Of a DNA stretch of 40,992 bases, positions 29,993 through 37,635 are shown piece by piece. Source of the DNA: CAZVPF01 sp964628195. GTDB taxonomy: Bacteria > Planctomycetota > Phycisphaerae > Sedimentisphaerales > Anaerohalosphaeraceae. The position numbers and the translations under genes were made by a program. The stretch spans positions 1 to 40,992 of the forward strand of contig CAZVPF010000024.1 in assembly GCA_964628195.1 (NCBI GenBank), written 5' to 3'. Position 1 is the first letter of the stretch. Every line of letters begins with the position of its first letter. The notes beneath the pieces are model-generated. The model ran no database searches, was not told the origin of the DNA, and saw only the letters and a list, made by a program, of their open reading frames with translations.

Positions 29993-30021
29993 TAAATAAG
30001 AATTTTCAGCGTCTTTGTCAA
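29993..30021 (-). promoter_or_regulatory. Promoter of rpmF-plsX-fab operon
   Basis: On the minus strand a consensus TTGACA (30021-30016) is followed after 17 bases by TATTTA (29998-29993), a weaker -10. Transcription would start near 29986. Confidence 0.5.
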
Positions 30022-30039
30022 GTGTAATGCAGGAAAATC

Positions 30040-30068
30040 TTGAAAAGTTCGCTAAAATATAGTATAAA
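30040..30068 (+). promoter_or_regulatory. Promoter of the 30134 membrane protein gene
   Basis: TTGAAA (30040-30045) and TATAAA (30063-30068) are exactly 17 bases apart. The predicted start is near 30075, about 59 bases before the ATG. It lies back to back with the rpmF promoter. Confidence 0.6.
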
Positions 30069-30133
30069 CATAACTTAAAATATCGTTGATACGCATATAT
30101 TTGCATATTACGGACTTGAAATAAGGGATTTTC

Positions 30134-30904
30134 ATGGCCAAACAAGACGGCAGGCAGGTTTTATATGAGGCGATACAGAAGCAGCGGGGCAAAGTGTCGC
30201 TTGTCGAGAGGCTTCGCAGGACGCGTTTTTTACGGCGGAGGTCGATAAAGGACCGTTTAGGGCAAAATCCTTATGATAAACGCTCGCAAAAGCATGAAAA
30301 GCCCAAAATGGAAACAGATGACTGGCCCGGCGAACCCGAGAAAAAGGCTAAAATAGGCTATGAATTGAAGAAATTCGCCAGAAAAGCGGCTGTTTTTATA
30401 AATTCAAGGGTATTTAAGGTCTCACTTGTCGCCTTTTTGACGGTTTTGATGGTTATACTGGTCGCGGTGCGGGTCGGAACTGGAATTGGTGCAAAAAATC
30501 AGGAAAATCCAGAAAATATTCTTGGATCAGCGGAAAATCAGGGTACAATATCCGGCTCGAAGGTTCCGGAAGATGCCGGTGAAAAGGACCTGACAGAACA
30601 AGCTCTGGAGCGAAGAATCGGCGATCACGTTATTGTGATCGTGCAGTACAGGACCAGGGAAGACCTTGTTCCCGTTCAGGAATTTTTCGCGAAAAACGGG
30701 ATCGAAACGGTTATCGAAAAACGCGGGAAATATTATTTCCTGCTGACTAAAGACCGTTTCGGCAGCCCGAAAAAGCCCGGCAGCGAAGGTTATGTGATGC
30801 GAGAGCGTATACGCAGCATCGGGGAAAATTATGAGGCGCCAAGAGGGTATGAAACCTTTGGCACCAAACCTTTCCACGATGCTTACGGAATGAAATTAAA
30901 ATAA
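30134..30904 (+). CDS. Single-pass membrane protein of unknown function with SPOR-like C-terminus
   Basis: A 256-residue protein I do not recognise. Residues 1-92 are very basic and should be cytoplasmic (RRTRFLRRRSIKDR near 29-42). One transmembrane segment spans about 93-113. An acidic, Gln/Glu-rich linker leads to a C-terminal outer domain (~160-256). That domain begins with HVIVIVQYRTREDLVPVQ and continues with a beta-helix-beta pattern (FFAKNGIETVIEKRGKYYF) reminiscent of SPOR peptidoglycan-binding domains, though the match is only by secondary structure. It has its own promoter, lies 26 bases before the PVC signature protein, and is probably cotranscribed with it. A role in the cell envelope is a guess. 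Confidence 0.7.
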   Translation: MAKQDGRQVLYEAIQKQRGKVSLVERLRRTRFLRRRSIKDRLGQNPYDKRSQKHEKPKMETDDWPGEPEKKAKIGYELKKFARKAAVFINSRVFKVSLVAFLTVLMVILVAVRVGTGIGAKNQENPENILGSAENQGTISGSKVPEDAGEKDLTEQALERRIGDHVIVIVQYRTREDLVPVQEFFAKNGIETVIEKRGKYYFLLTKDRFGSPKKPGSEGYVMRERIRSIGENYEAPRGYETFGTKPFHDAYGMKLK

Positions 30905-30930
30905 CGACTTTTTAACAGGAGTGTTGTTAA

Positions 30931-31146
30931 ATGTCTCTTGATCGTTCGTTGAAACTCAAAGGCGCACTGAGCAGACACAGAAATGTCCTCAGCCGAGCCG
31001 AGCGTATTGAAAAACTAAAGGAAACTGACCGCTGGGAAGAGGGACAAAGCGTTCTCGGGCTCCCGAAGGTTTCTCACCGCAAGGCTGGTACAGGCAAGAA
31101 GACTGCAAAGAAGGAAGAAACGACCGAAACCACTGTAGCTGAATAG
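30931..31146 (+). CDS. PVC-superphylum small basic signature protein
   Basis: A 71-residue basic protein whose core (SLDRSLKLKGALSRHRNV, LSRAERIEKLKE, VLGLPKVSHRK) matches the short basic protein described as a conserved signature of Planctomycetes, Verrucomicrobia and Chlamydiae. Its molecular role is not settled; a ribosome- or nucleic-acid-linked housekeeping function has been proposed from its basic character and conservation. The C-terminal 20 residues are a low-complexity Lys/Thr/Glu tail. ATG follows CAGGAG with a spacer of about 8 bases, and an intrinsic terminator lies 32 bases after the stop. This gene is the strongest single marker for the host lineage. Confidence 0.92.
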   Translation: MSLDRSLKLKGALSRHRNVLSRAERIEKLKETDRWEEGQSVLGLPKVSHRKAGTGKKTAKKEETTETTVAE

Positions 31147-31177
31147 GTCGAGGTTATTTCCTTTACTTACAAAATTC

Positions 31178-31217
31178 GTGCCGCCTTGCGCAGATGTTCG
31201 GTTTGGCGGCACTTTTT
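31178..31217 (+). terminator. Intrinsic terminator after the PVC signature protein gene
   Basis: GTGCCGCC (31178-31185) pairs perfectly with GGCGGCAC (31205-31212) and is followed by five T. Confidence 0.8.
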
Positions 31218-31266
31218 GTGCGCGTAAATAAACGGCAGGCAAAATTAGGATAGCGAGGTATTAAAG

Positions 31267-32388
31267 ATGAGCAGTAAATTTATCGCAGACAGGACAGGCT
31301 TGATCGACGCAAGCGGCATAAGAAAGGTTTTCGCGCTCGCAGCCGACCTGAAGGATCCGATCAATCTTTCGATAGGTCAGCCGGACTTCGATGTCCCGAA
31401 TCCTGTCAAAGAGGCAGCGATTACGGCGATAAAGGAAGGGTTCAATAAGTACACACAGACCACCGGCAACAAGGACCTGCTGGATAAAATAAAGTCGGAG
31501 GTTGGCAAAGAGTATTCGATAGACAACCCCTGCGCATTGGTTGCAAGCGGTGTCAGCGGAGCTCTTCTGCTTGCGTTCATGGCGACGATCAACCCCGGCG
31601 ACGAGGTTATCATACCCGATCCGTATTTTGTTATATACAAGCATGTGATAAACCTGCTCGGCGGCAGGTGCGTGTTCGTCGACACTTACCCGGACTTCGG
31701 TCTTTGCGTGGACAAGATAGAGGACGCGATAACCGACAGGACCAAGATGATAATCGTTAACTCCCCCTGCAATCCCACCGGTGCTGTTTACACCGAACAG
31801 GAAATAAAGGATCTCGCCGCTGTAGCCGGCAGGCACGGTATTCTTGTGATGTCCGACGAGATATACGACAAGTTCAGCTACGATTACCCTGCCGATTCGG
31901 TGGGAAAATATTACGAAAATACGCTCATCCTTAAAGGTTTCAGCAAGACCTTCGCGATGACAGGCTGGCGGATGGCCTATGCGGTGGCAAACCCGGCAAT
32001 TAAAGACGTTATCGAGGAGATGACGAAGATCCAGCAGTACAGTTTTGTATGCGCCCCCTCGCCGTTCCAAAAGGCCGCGCTCGCTGCGTTCGATGTTGAC
32101 ATAACCGGTCACGTCGACCAGTACCGCAAAAAACGGGACATTGTCTATGAAGGGCTCAAGGAAGGCTTTGAAGTGGTAAAACCACACGGAGCGATATACT
32201 TCTTCGTAAAGGCGCCCGAAGGCTCCGGCGGCGGAACCGAGTTCGTCAAGAAAGCTATCGCGAATAATGTACTTGTCATACCGGGCAATGTTTTCAGCGA
32301 GAAAGATACGCATTTCCGCGTGGGCATAGCGACGTCTGAGGATAAACTCCGCGAAGGCACAAAGGTGCTTTGCGAACTGGCGAAATAA
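31267..32388 (+). CDS. Class I/II pyridoxal-phosphate aminotransferase, aspartate aminotransferase type
   Basis: A 373-residue fold-type I aminotransferase. The cofactor Lys is in LKGFSKTFAMTGWRM, the Asn and Asp that hold the ring are in NSPCNPTGAVYT and VMSDEIYDKF, and the substrate-carboxylate Arg is near the C-terminus in DTHFRVGIAT. The N-terminal LSIGQPDFDVPNPV is typical of the Igamma-type aspartate/aromatic aminotransferases. The length is slightly short but complete. GAGG lies 10 bases before the ATG. It stands as a single gene between a terminator and the sigma-factor operon; whether it prefers aspartate, aromatic or other amino acids cannot be read here. Confidence 0.92.
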   Translation: MSSKFIADRTGLIDASGIRKVFALAADLKDPINLSIGQPDFDVPNPVKEAAITAIKEGFNKYTQTTGNKDLLDKIKSEVGKEYSIDNPCALVASGVSGALLLAFMATINPGDEVIIPDPYFVIYKHVINLLGGRCVFVDTYPDFGLCVDKIEDAITDRTKMIIVNSPCNPTGAVYTEQEIKDLAAVAGRHGILVMSDEIYDKFSYDYPADSVGKYYENTLILKGFSKTFAMTGWRMAYAVANPAIKDVIEEMTKIQQYSFVCAPSPFQKAALAAFDVDITGHVDQYRKKRDIVYEGLKEGFEVVKPHGAIYFFVKAPEGSGGGTEFVKKAIANNVLVIPGNVFSEKDTHFRVGIATSEDKLREGTKVLCELAK

Positions 32389-32491
32389 TCTTTTGACTCA
32401 AAGAGTTCAAAGATCGCTTCGGAATTTCACCGTGAAGATGTGGTCTGTCCCTCTGTGCATTTTCATGAATAACACGCATTTATTTCCCGCT

Positions 32492-32500
32492 TGTTATAAT
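32492..32500 (+). promoter_or_regulatory. Extended -10 promoter of the ECF sigma operon
   Basis: TGTTATAAT gives a consensus -10 (32495-32500) with an extended TG (32492-32493); no good -35 is visible. Transcription would start near 32507, 80 bases before the sigma gene, suggesting basal housekeeping transcription of the operon. Confidence 0.5.
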
Positions 32501-32586
32501 TCGCCGCTAAATTGGACAACTCACACCCAAATTGCCGAATAAAACCAAAAGCCTTATAGCTTTAGGTTCGTCTTTGCCGGTAATTT

Positions 32587-33129
32587 ATGGATATTGAAGC
32601 ACTGAAAAACGGCTCGCAGGCGGCTTTTCGCGACCTTGTCGAGCAATACCAGTCTAAAGTTTTGCGGACTTGCTGCAGTTTCGTCCACAGCAGGGAAGAT
32701 GCCGAGGATCTCGCCCAGGAGGTTTTCGTCGAGGTTTACCGCTCCGCGGGCAGTTTCCGCAGTGATTCGCAGATAGGCACGTGGATATACCGCATCTCGA
32801 TAAACAAATCACTCGATTACGTTCGAAAGCAAAGGCGTAAAAAGCGTATCGCCGACCTGAAAGGCCTTTTTTCCGCCAAAAACCGCTCCATAGAGACCCC
32901 CCATCAGCAGCTTGAAGAAAAGGAACGCGCCGAGATACTTCGCGAGCAGATCGCTGCACTGCCGGAAACCCAGAATATCGCCCTCACGCTGAGTCAACAC
33001 GAGAAAATGAGTAACAGGCAGATCGCCGAGATAATGGCCGTCTCCGAGTCCGCTGTGCAGGGCCTGCTGCACCGGGCAAGGGCGAACCTGCGAAAGAACC
33101 TTGAAAATTATTTCAAAAAAAATCTGTAA
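32587..33129 (+). CDS. ECF-type RNA polymerase sigma factor
   Basis: A 180-residue sigma factor of the extracytoplasmic-function group. Region 2 spans FRDLVEQYQSKVLRTCCSF to WIYRISINKSLDYVRKQRR, with the DAEDLAQEVFVEVYR core-binding helix. Region 4 spans LPETQNIALTLSQHEKMSN to VSESAVQGLLHRARANLRK, including the helix-turn-helix. No region 3 or extra C-terminal domain is present. It is followed after 63 bases by a small membrane protein and then a Spy/CpxP-like protein, an arrangement like the CnrH-CnrY-CnrX or similar sigma/anti-sigma/sensor sets. The ribosome site is weak (CCGGT), which would keep expression low. Confidence 0.92.
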   Translation: MDIEALKNGSQAAFRDLVEQYQSKVLRTCCSFVHSREDAEDLAQEVFVEVYRSAGSFRSDSQIGTWIYRISINKSLDYVRKQRRKKRIADLKGLFSAKNRSIETPHQQLEEKERAEILREQIAALPETQNIALTLSQHEKMSNRQIAEIMAVSESAVQGLLHRARANLRKNLENYFKKNL

Positions 33130-33192
33130 AACGCGCATGGCAGCGGGAAACTTGACGTCAAAAATTACAGAAACGCCAAAAAGGACACAAAA

Positions 33193-33504
33193 ATGAACGA
33201 CAGGATAGAAAACGAAATAAACAAAACGCTTGAGAGCCTTGACCCGGGCTTCGACATCCAGCCCGGCCCGGACTTTATCAACCGGGTCAGCGGCAAAGTC
33301 GCCTCGATCGGCAAACCCCGGCATCTCGGTTGCCAAAGCAGGGTTTTCTATCCAGCGGTGATTTTGCTTATGCTGCTGCTTAACCTTGCGGCCGGACTCG
33401 TTTCGGTTAAAGGCAGTGGGGGTGTTTCCCAGGCCTCGGCGGCGCAGTTAAGCACGCTTGCAGGTGAATACGGGATAGAGCAAAACAGCTATGCGAACTT
33501 TTAG
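33193..33504 (+). CDS. Small single-pass membrane protein, probable anti-sigma factor
   Basis: A 103-residue protein with a cytoplasmic N-terminal ~50 residues, one transmembrane segment (about 51-72) and a short outer tail. The N-terminal part (IENEINKTLESLDPGFD, then PGPDFINRVSGKVA) is helical and acidic. It has no zinc-binding HxxxCxxC anti-sigma motif, so any sigma binding would be of the CnrY-like type, through short helices. I infer the anti-sigma role only from position directly after the sigma gene, size and topology. AAGGA lies 7 bases before the ATG. Its stop nearly overlaps the ribosome site of the next gene, suggesting coupled translation. Confidence 0.6.
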   Translation: MNDRIENEINKTLESLDPGFDIQPGPDFINRVSGKVASIGKPRHLGCQSRVFYPAVILLMLLLNLAAGLVSVKGSGGVSQASAAQLSTLAGEYGIEQNSYANF

Positions 33505-33513
33505 GATATGACG

Positions 33514-34056
33514 ATGGACTTTTTCACGAAAAATAAACTGTTGTTCTGGTGCGTGATAATCCTTGCGATTCTCAACATCGCCACGCTCGGTTCATTCTGG
33601 TTTACCGCGCCCGGGCAGGGCAGAAACAGGCCCGCAGAAAAGGCCCCGGACGGCGGCAAGCTGATGAAAGAACGTTTGGACCTTACCGACGAACAGGCCG
33701 AGCGCTTCGAGCGAATACGTACCGAACATTTTGCCCGCACAAGACCCCTGCAGGACGCAATGCACAGGATTCGCCTTGACCTGCTGCATGAAATATTCCA
33801 GCCCCAGCCGGACGAGGCTGTCATACAAAAGCTGCAAACCGAGCTTCAGAACAAACACGGCCAATTCGAGACGAACCTGTTCGCGCATTTTCGTGAATTG
33901 AAAAACGCCTGCAAGCCAGAGCAAATCAAGGAACTGAAAATAATGCTGCGTGAGCTGATAGACTCAACCCGCCCGAGAGCAGCGGGGCAAAAAATGCCTC
34001 CTCCCGGTCAGGGCCCGCGCCCCGGCCCGGGACATAGGCATCCCCCTCCGCCGTAA
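33514..34056 (+). CDS. Membrane-anchored Spy/CpxP/CnrX-like periplasmic sensor or chaperone
   Basis: A 180-residue protein (from the second ATG) with an N-terminal membrane anchor (about residues 8-29) and a periplasmic helical domain. It carries the Spy/CpxP hallmark LTxxQ motif (LTDEQAERFERI) and a second similar site late in the domain (CKPEQIKELKIML). The helices have the long charged pattern of the family's hooked dimers. The C-terminal ~20 residues are Pro/Gly-rich and end GHRHPPPP, a possible metal-binding or disordered tail. Family members sense metals (CnrX, ZraP) or assist folding (Spy). The start at 33514 has AGGA 7 bases upstream; ATG at 33508 is too close to it. With the two upstream genes it forms a likely stress-sensing set. 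Confidence 0.78.
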   Translation: MDFFTKNKLLFWCVIILAILNIATLGSFWFTAPGQGRNRPAEKAPDGGKLMKERLDLTDEQAERFERIRTEHFARTRPLQDAMHRIRLDLLHEIFQPQPDEAVIQKLQTELQNKHGQFETNLFAHFRELKNACKPEQIKELKIMLRELIDSTRPRAAGQKMPPPGQGPRPGPGHRHPPPP

Positions 34057-34176
34057 CCGGGAACTTAAGCGGTATATTCAGTAACACAAGTCGTATTTTT
34101 GAAAACTCATGACAGTTAATGCGCGGAAAGTGCGCGCACGAGACACACACCTGATCAGTAAGAAAGGAGCGGTACG

Positions 34177-37170
34177 ATGAAAACGAAAAACAGCAAGAGC
34201 ACGAAAACGGGAATTGCGATTATATGTCTTATGGTTTTGGTAATATCAGCGGCGAGCCGGGGCGCAGAAAACCAGGTCACAGCGGTAAGCCCAAACTCGG
34301 CCAACCCGGGCGACAGTTCGGTTTCGGTAACTTTTACGCTTGACACCGGCAACCCGCCCGCGCCGCCTGCCGGGGTTATTCCGGACAGTGTAACCATTGA
34401 CAGCATCGCCGGCTATTCGGTTGCCCACCCGGATCAGTATACGATAACAGCGCTGTTCGATTTTCCCGCCGACCAGGCCCAGGGCACCAAAGACGTTGTA
34501 ATCTCATTCACCACACCGCAGGGCGACACGCTGCAGTTCACGTCACCGGGCGGTTTTACGGTGGGCCAGGCAACGGACCCTGCGTGGTCGCCGTACGAGG
34601 GCTATAACCTCTTCTCGCCCATGCAGTCAACCGATACGTACCTCATGGACAATGAGGGCAATATCCTCCGCACCTGGACCAGCGGTTACAATGTTGCTCT
34701 GTCGGTGTACCTGCTTGAGGATGGAACACTTCTGCGAACAGCCAATAATAACGGCACGTCATTTCAAAGCCAGGGCGGCGGCGGAGGCATGGTTGAGCAA
34801 TACGATTGGCAAGGCAATCTTATTTGGAGCTTTGAACACAGCAGCGCCGACTACAGGCTCCACCACGATATCGAAATGATGCCGAACGGCAACGTACTGA
34901 TGATAGCATGGCAGCTCAAGACCTACTCCGAGGCAATAGCAGCAGGGCGGGACCCGTCCCTGCTTACCGAAGGCGAGCTGTGGCCCGATTACATAATTGA
35001 AGTGGAACCGGATGGTGCAGCCGGCGGCAATATCGTTTGGCAGTGGCACGTTTGGGACCACCTTGTGCAGGACTACGACGCATCGAAAGCGAACTACGGC
35101 GTCGTTGCCGACAACCCCGGCAGGATAAACCTTAACTATGCACAAAATGGAGCCGCAGACTGGAACCATATTAACTCGATAGATTACAATCCCGACCTCG
35201 ACCAGATCGTCCTTAGCGTCCGCAACTTCAGCGAAATATGGATCATCGACCACAACACCACCACCGCCGAGGCAGCGGGCCCCGCCGGTGATCTGCTCTA
35301 CCGCTGGGGTAACCCGCGGGCTTATGACACAGCCGCAGCAGACGACCAGCAGCTTTTCGTCCAGCACGACGCCGAGTGGATAGAGACGGGCCTGCCCGGC
35401 GCCGGCGATATACTCATCTTCAACAACGGCCAGGGCCGTCCCGACGGTGACTACTCCAGCGTTGTCCAGGTAACTCCGCCGCTAAACCCCGACGGCAGTT
35501 ATACATTCCAGGCAGGTTCCGCATACGCACCGACTTCACCGACATGGACTTACCCTTCATCGCCAGACACTTCGTTTTACGCCTCACGCATATCCGGTTC
35601 TCAGCGGCTTGCTGACGGCCATACGCTTATCTGCCAGGGCACGGAGGGACGATTGTTCGAGGTTGATTCCGAGGGTAATATTGTCTGGGAGTATGACCAC
35701 TCAAGCGAGATATTCCGAGTTGAGCGTTACAGTCCCGACTACCCGGGCTTTATTGGTACCGAGCTTGAGCCCGAGCCGCTGCCTGAGTCCGGCTACCCGA
35801 TAGTGGACACCGGCCAGGCAAAGTGCTATGACGATTCATCCGAGATAACACCGCCTGCTGTCGGAGAGGCTTACTACGGCCAGGACGCGCAGTTTGACGG
35901 GAAAAGCCCCAGCTACACCATAAGCGCCGACGGGCTGACGGTGACCGACAACGTTACCGGCCTGACCTGGACCGGAACCGCCGACACCGACGGAGACGGT
36001 GACATCGACGCCGACGATAAATTTACTTACTCAGAAGCGTTAAACTATCCCGCCGCGCTGAATGCGCAGAATTACGGCGGCTATAACGATTGGCGTTTGC
36101 CGGGCATTAAGGAACTTTATTCGCTGATGAACTTTACCGGCCGGGACCCGAGCGGTTATACGGGCACTGACACCTCCGGCCTTGTGCCGTTCATTGACAC
36201 CGATTATTTCGACTTCGGATACGGCGACCAGAGCGTAGGCGAACGCATCATCGACGCGCAGTGGGCCTCGTCAACCCTCTACGAAAGCACGACCATGAAC
36301 GGCAGTGAGACAATGTTCGGCCTGAACCTCGCAGACGGCAGGATAAAAGGCTACCCAACGAACAATAAAACTTATTACGTCTATCTGTGCCGGGGCAATA
36401 CCGATTACGGCATTAACAACTTTGTCGATAACGGAGACGGAACCGTCAGCGACAAGGCGACAGGGCTTATGTGGTCAAAGGACGATTCCGGGCCGGTATC
36501 GGGAACGGGCCCCCGGTCGGGTATGAACTGGTCCGAAGCGCTTGCGTGGGTTCAGAGCAAAAACACCGAAAACTATCTCGGCTACAGTGACTGGCGGCTT
36601 CCCAATGCAAAGGAAATGCACAGCATCGTAGACTACTCGCGTTCGCCGGATACGACAGCCTCCGCGGCGATAGACCCTGTTTTCAACTGCACCCGGATAA
36701 CCAACGAAGCGGGCCAAACCGACTACCCCTGGTACTGGACGGGCACAACACACGCGAACTTTTCTGGCCGCGGCCAGTCAGGTGCGTATATATGCTTCGG
36801 CAGGGCTCTTGGCTGCTGGGGCAATGAATGGCAGGACGTCCACGGTGCGGGCTGCCAGAGAAGCGACAGAAAAAGCGGAGACCTGAGCGCAGACCCGCAA
36901 TATATATACGTTCCAGACGGATACTACTTTGAAAACTCTCCGCAGGGTGACGCGGCTCGTATTAATAATTACGTCCGTCTTGTCCGCGACACCCAGTGCG
37001 GCCAGCCGGGTTACGTATCTGATATGCAGGGCGACCTTGACGGCGACTGCAGGGTGAATTACTCGGATATCTCCCAACTCGGAGGCGCATGGAAAAGCGA
37101 ATATGAAATAACTACTCTTGCAGATATTGCAGCAAACTGGCTCGCCTGCGAAGCGACTGATTGTAACTGA
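34177..37170 (+). CDS. Exported arylsulfotransferase-propeller / double Lcl (DUF1566) / dockerin-like protein
   Basis: A 997-residue exported multidomain protein. A signal peptide (1-29) is followed by a beta domain (33-130). An arylsulfotransferase (ASST)-type propeller spans about 138-520, with His-containing motifs LHHDIEMMPNGN (228-239), DWNHINSIDYN (329-338) and QHDAEW (396-401) at places where ASST enzymes carry catalytic His. Two Lcl/DUF1566 domains follow (~540-755 with NDWRLPGIKELYSLM, and ~760-930 with SDWRLPNAKEMHSIV). The tail (DLDGDCRVNYSDISQL onward, ~945-997) is dockerin-like. AAGGAG lies 7 bases before the ATG. It is 120 bases after the Spy-like gene. A sulfotransfer reaction or a structural surface role are both possible. 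Confidence 0.78.
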   Translation: MKTKNSKSTKTGIAIICLMVLVISAASRGAENQVTAVSPNSANPGDSSVSVTFTLDTGNPPAPPAGVIPDSVTIDSIAGYSVAHPDQYTITALFDFPADQAQGTKDVVISFTTPQGDTLQFTSPGGFTVGQATDPAWSPYEGYNLFSPMQSTDTYLMDNEGNILRTWTSGYNVALSVYLLEDGTLLRTANNNGTSFQSQGGGGGMVEQYDWQGNLIWSFEHSSADYRLHHDIEMMPNGNVLMIAWQLKTYSEAIAAGRDPSLLTEGELWPDYIIEVEPDGAAGGNIVWQWHVWDHLVQDYDASKANYGVVADNPGRINLNYAQNGAADWNHINSIDYNPDLDQIVLSVRNFSEIWIIDHNTTTAEAAGPAGDLLYRWGNPRAYDTAAADDQQLFVQHDAEWIETGLPGAGDILIFNNGQGRPDGDYSSVVQVTPPLNPDGSYTFQAGSAYAPTSPTWTYPSSPDTSFYASRISGSQRLADGHTLICQGTEGRLFEVDSEGNIVWEYDHSSEIFRVERYSPDYPGFIGTELEPEPLPESGYPIVDTGQAKCYDDSSEITPPAVGEAYYGQDAQFDGKSPSYTISADGLTVTDNVTGLTWTGTADTDGDGDIDADDKFTYSEALNYPAALNAQNYGGYNDWRLPGIKELYSLMNFTGRDPSGYTGTDTSGLVPFIDTDYFDFGYGDQSVGERIIDAQWASSTLYESTTMNGSETMFGLNLADGRIKGYPTNNKTYYVYLCRGNTDYGINNFVDNGDGTVSDKATGLMWSKDDSGPVSGTGPRSGMNWSEALAWVQSKNTENYLGYSDWRLPNAKEMHSIVDYSRSPDTTASAAIDPVFNCTRITNEAGQTDYPWYWTGTTHANFSGRGQSGAYICFGRALGCWGNEWQDVHGAGCQRSDRKSGDLSADPQYIYVPDGYYFENSPQGDAARINNYVRLVRDTQCGQPGYVSDMQGDLDGDCRVNYSDISQLGGAWKSEYEITTLADIAANWLACEATDCN

Positions 37171-37251
37171 TAACGTCAAAACCGGATAAGGATAAAGGTG
37201 CCGCGAGACTTGCGCCCGCTGCCGAACCGATTCCGGAAAGGAGTTTGAAAA

Positions 37252-37314
37252 ATGAATAAGATTCTTACGATAATCATAGTTATGTTAGTATCGACTCGCA
37301 GTTTGCCGCCTTGA
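37252..37314 (+). pseudogene. Signal-peptide stub of a lost exported protein
   Basis: AAAGGAG lies 8 bases before an ATG that opens a 20-codon ORF reading as a lysine-hydrophobic signal peptide start (MNKILTIIIVMLVS), then stops. The stop falls just before the REP-like palindrome and repeat array. The likely history is that the next gene of the operon was cut by insertion or deletion at this point, but a real tiny peptide cannot be excluded. Confidence 0.45.
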
Positions 37315-37333
37315 CCATCGAAACCGCCCCCGT

Positions 37334-37361
37334 GTCATTCCGGACTCGATCCGGAATCCAG
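37334..37361. repeat. REP-like palindromic element
   Basis: TTCCGGA (37338-37344) and TCCGGAA (37350-37356) form a perfect stem within GTCATTCC...GGAATCCAG. This layout matches a widespread class of dispersed bacterial palindromes. It lies between the signal-peptide stub and the 88-bp array. Confidence 0.65.
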
Positions 37362-37392
37362 AAATAAAATAATCCGCCGAAGACGCTTCCGC

Positions 37393-37635
37393 ATTTATCC
37401 CGCAGGGATAACACAGCAATACCCGCAGGTGCAGTGAGCAAAGCGAACGTAACCCGTGGACGAAAAACCACCCAAACACCATTTATCCCGCAGGGATAAA
37501 ACAGCAATACCCGCGGGTGCAGTGAGCGAAGCGAACGAAACCCGTGGACAAAAACCCACCCAAACACCATTTATCCCGAAGGGATAAAACAGCAATAGCC
37601 GCGGGTGCAGTGAGCGAAGCGAACGAAACCCGTGG
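37393..37635. repeat. Array of 88-bp tandem repeats, 2.8 copies, each with two hairpins
   Basis: Units begin at 37393, 37481 and 37569, an exact 88-base period; the third is cut after 67 bases. Each unit starts with a short hairpin (TTATCCC, GCA or GAA loop, GGGATAA). A second imperfect stem follows between CCGCGGGT and ACCCGTGG across a GCAGTGAGCGAAGCGAACG-type spacer. Units differ at a few positions, unit 1 the most. The end of unit 3 runs straight into the transposase-flanking sequence, so the repeats and the element share an edge. The array looks like a REP cluster rather than CRISPR, as there are no unique spacers. Confidence 0.82.

Noticed and set aside
31261..32313. 350-codon minus-strand frame opposite the aminotransferase
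   Set aside because: The plus-strand frame has all cofactor-binding motifs; the minus frame is a codon-bias shadow.
34072..34150. ECF-type promoter before the 997-residue protein gene (GGGAACTT near 34068)
   Set aside because: A GGAAC-like -35 is visible, but no convincing -10 at the right distance, so I did not list it.
37393..37635. CRISPR array
   Set aside because: The whole 88-base unit is repeated without unique spacers, and no cas genes are present.
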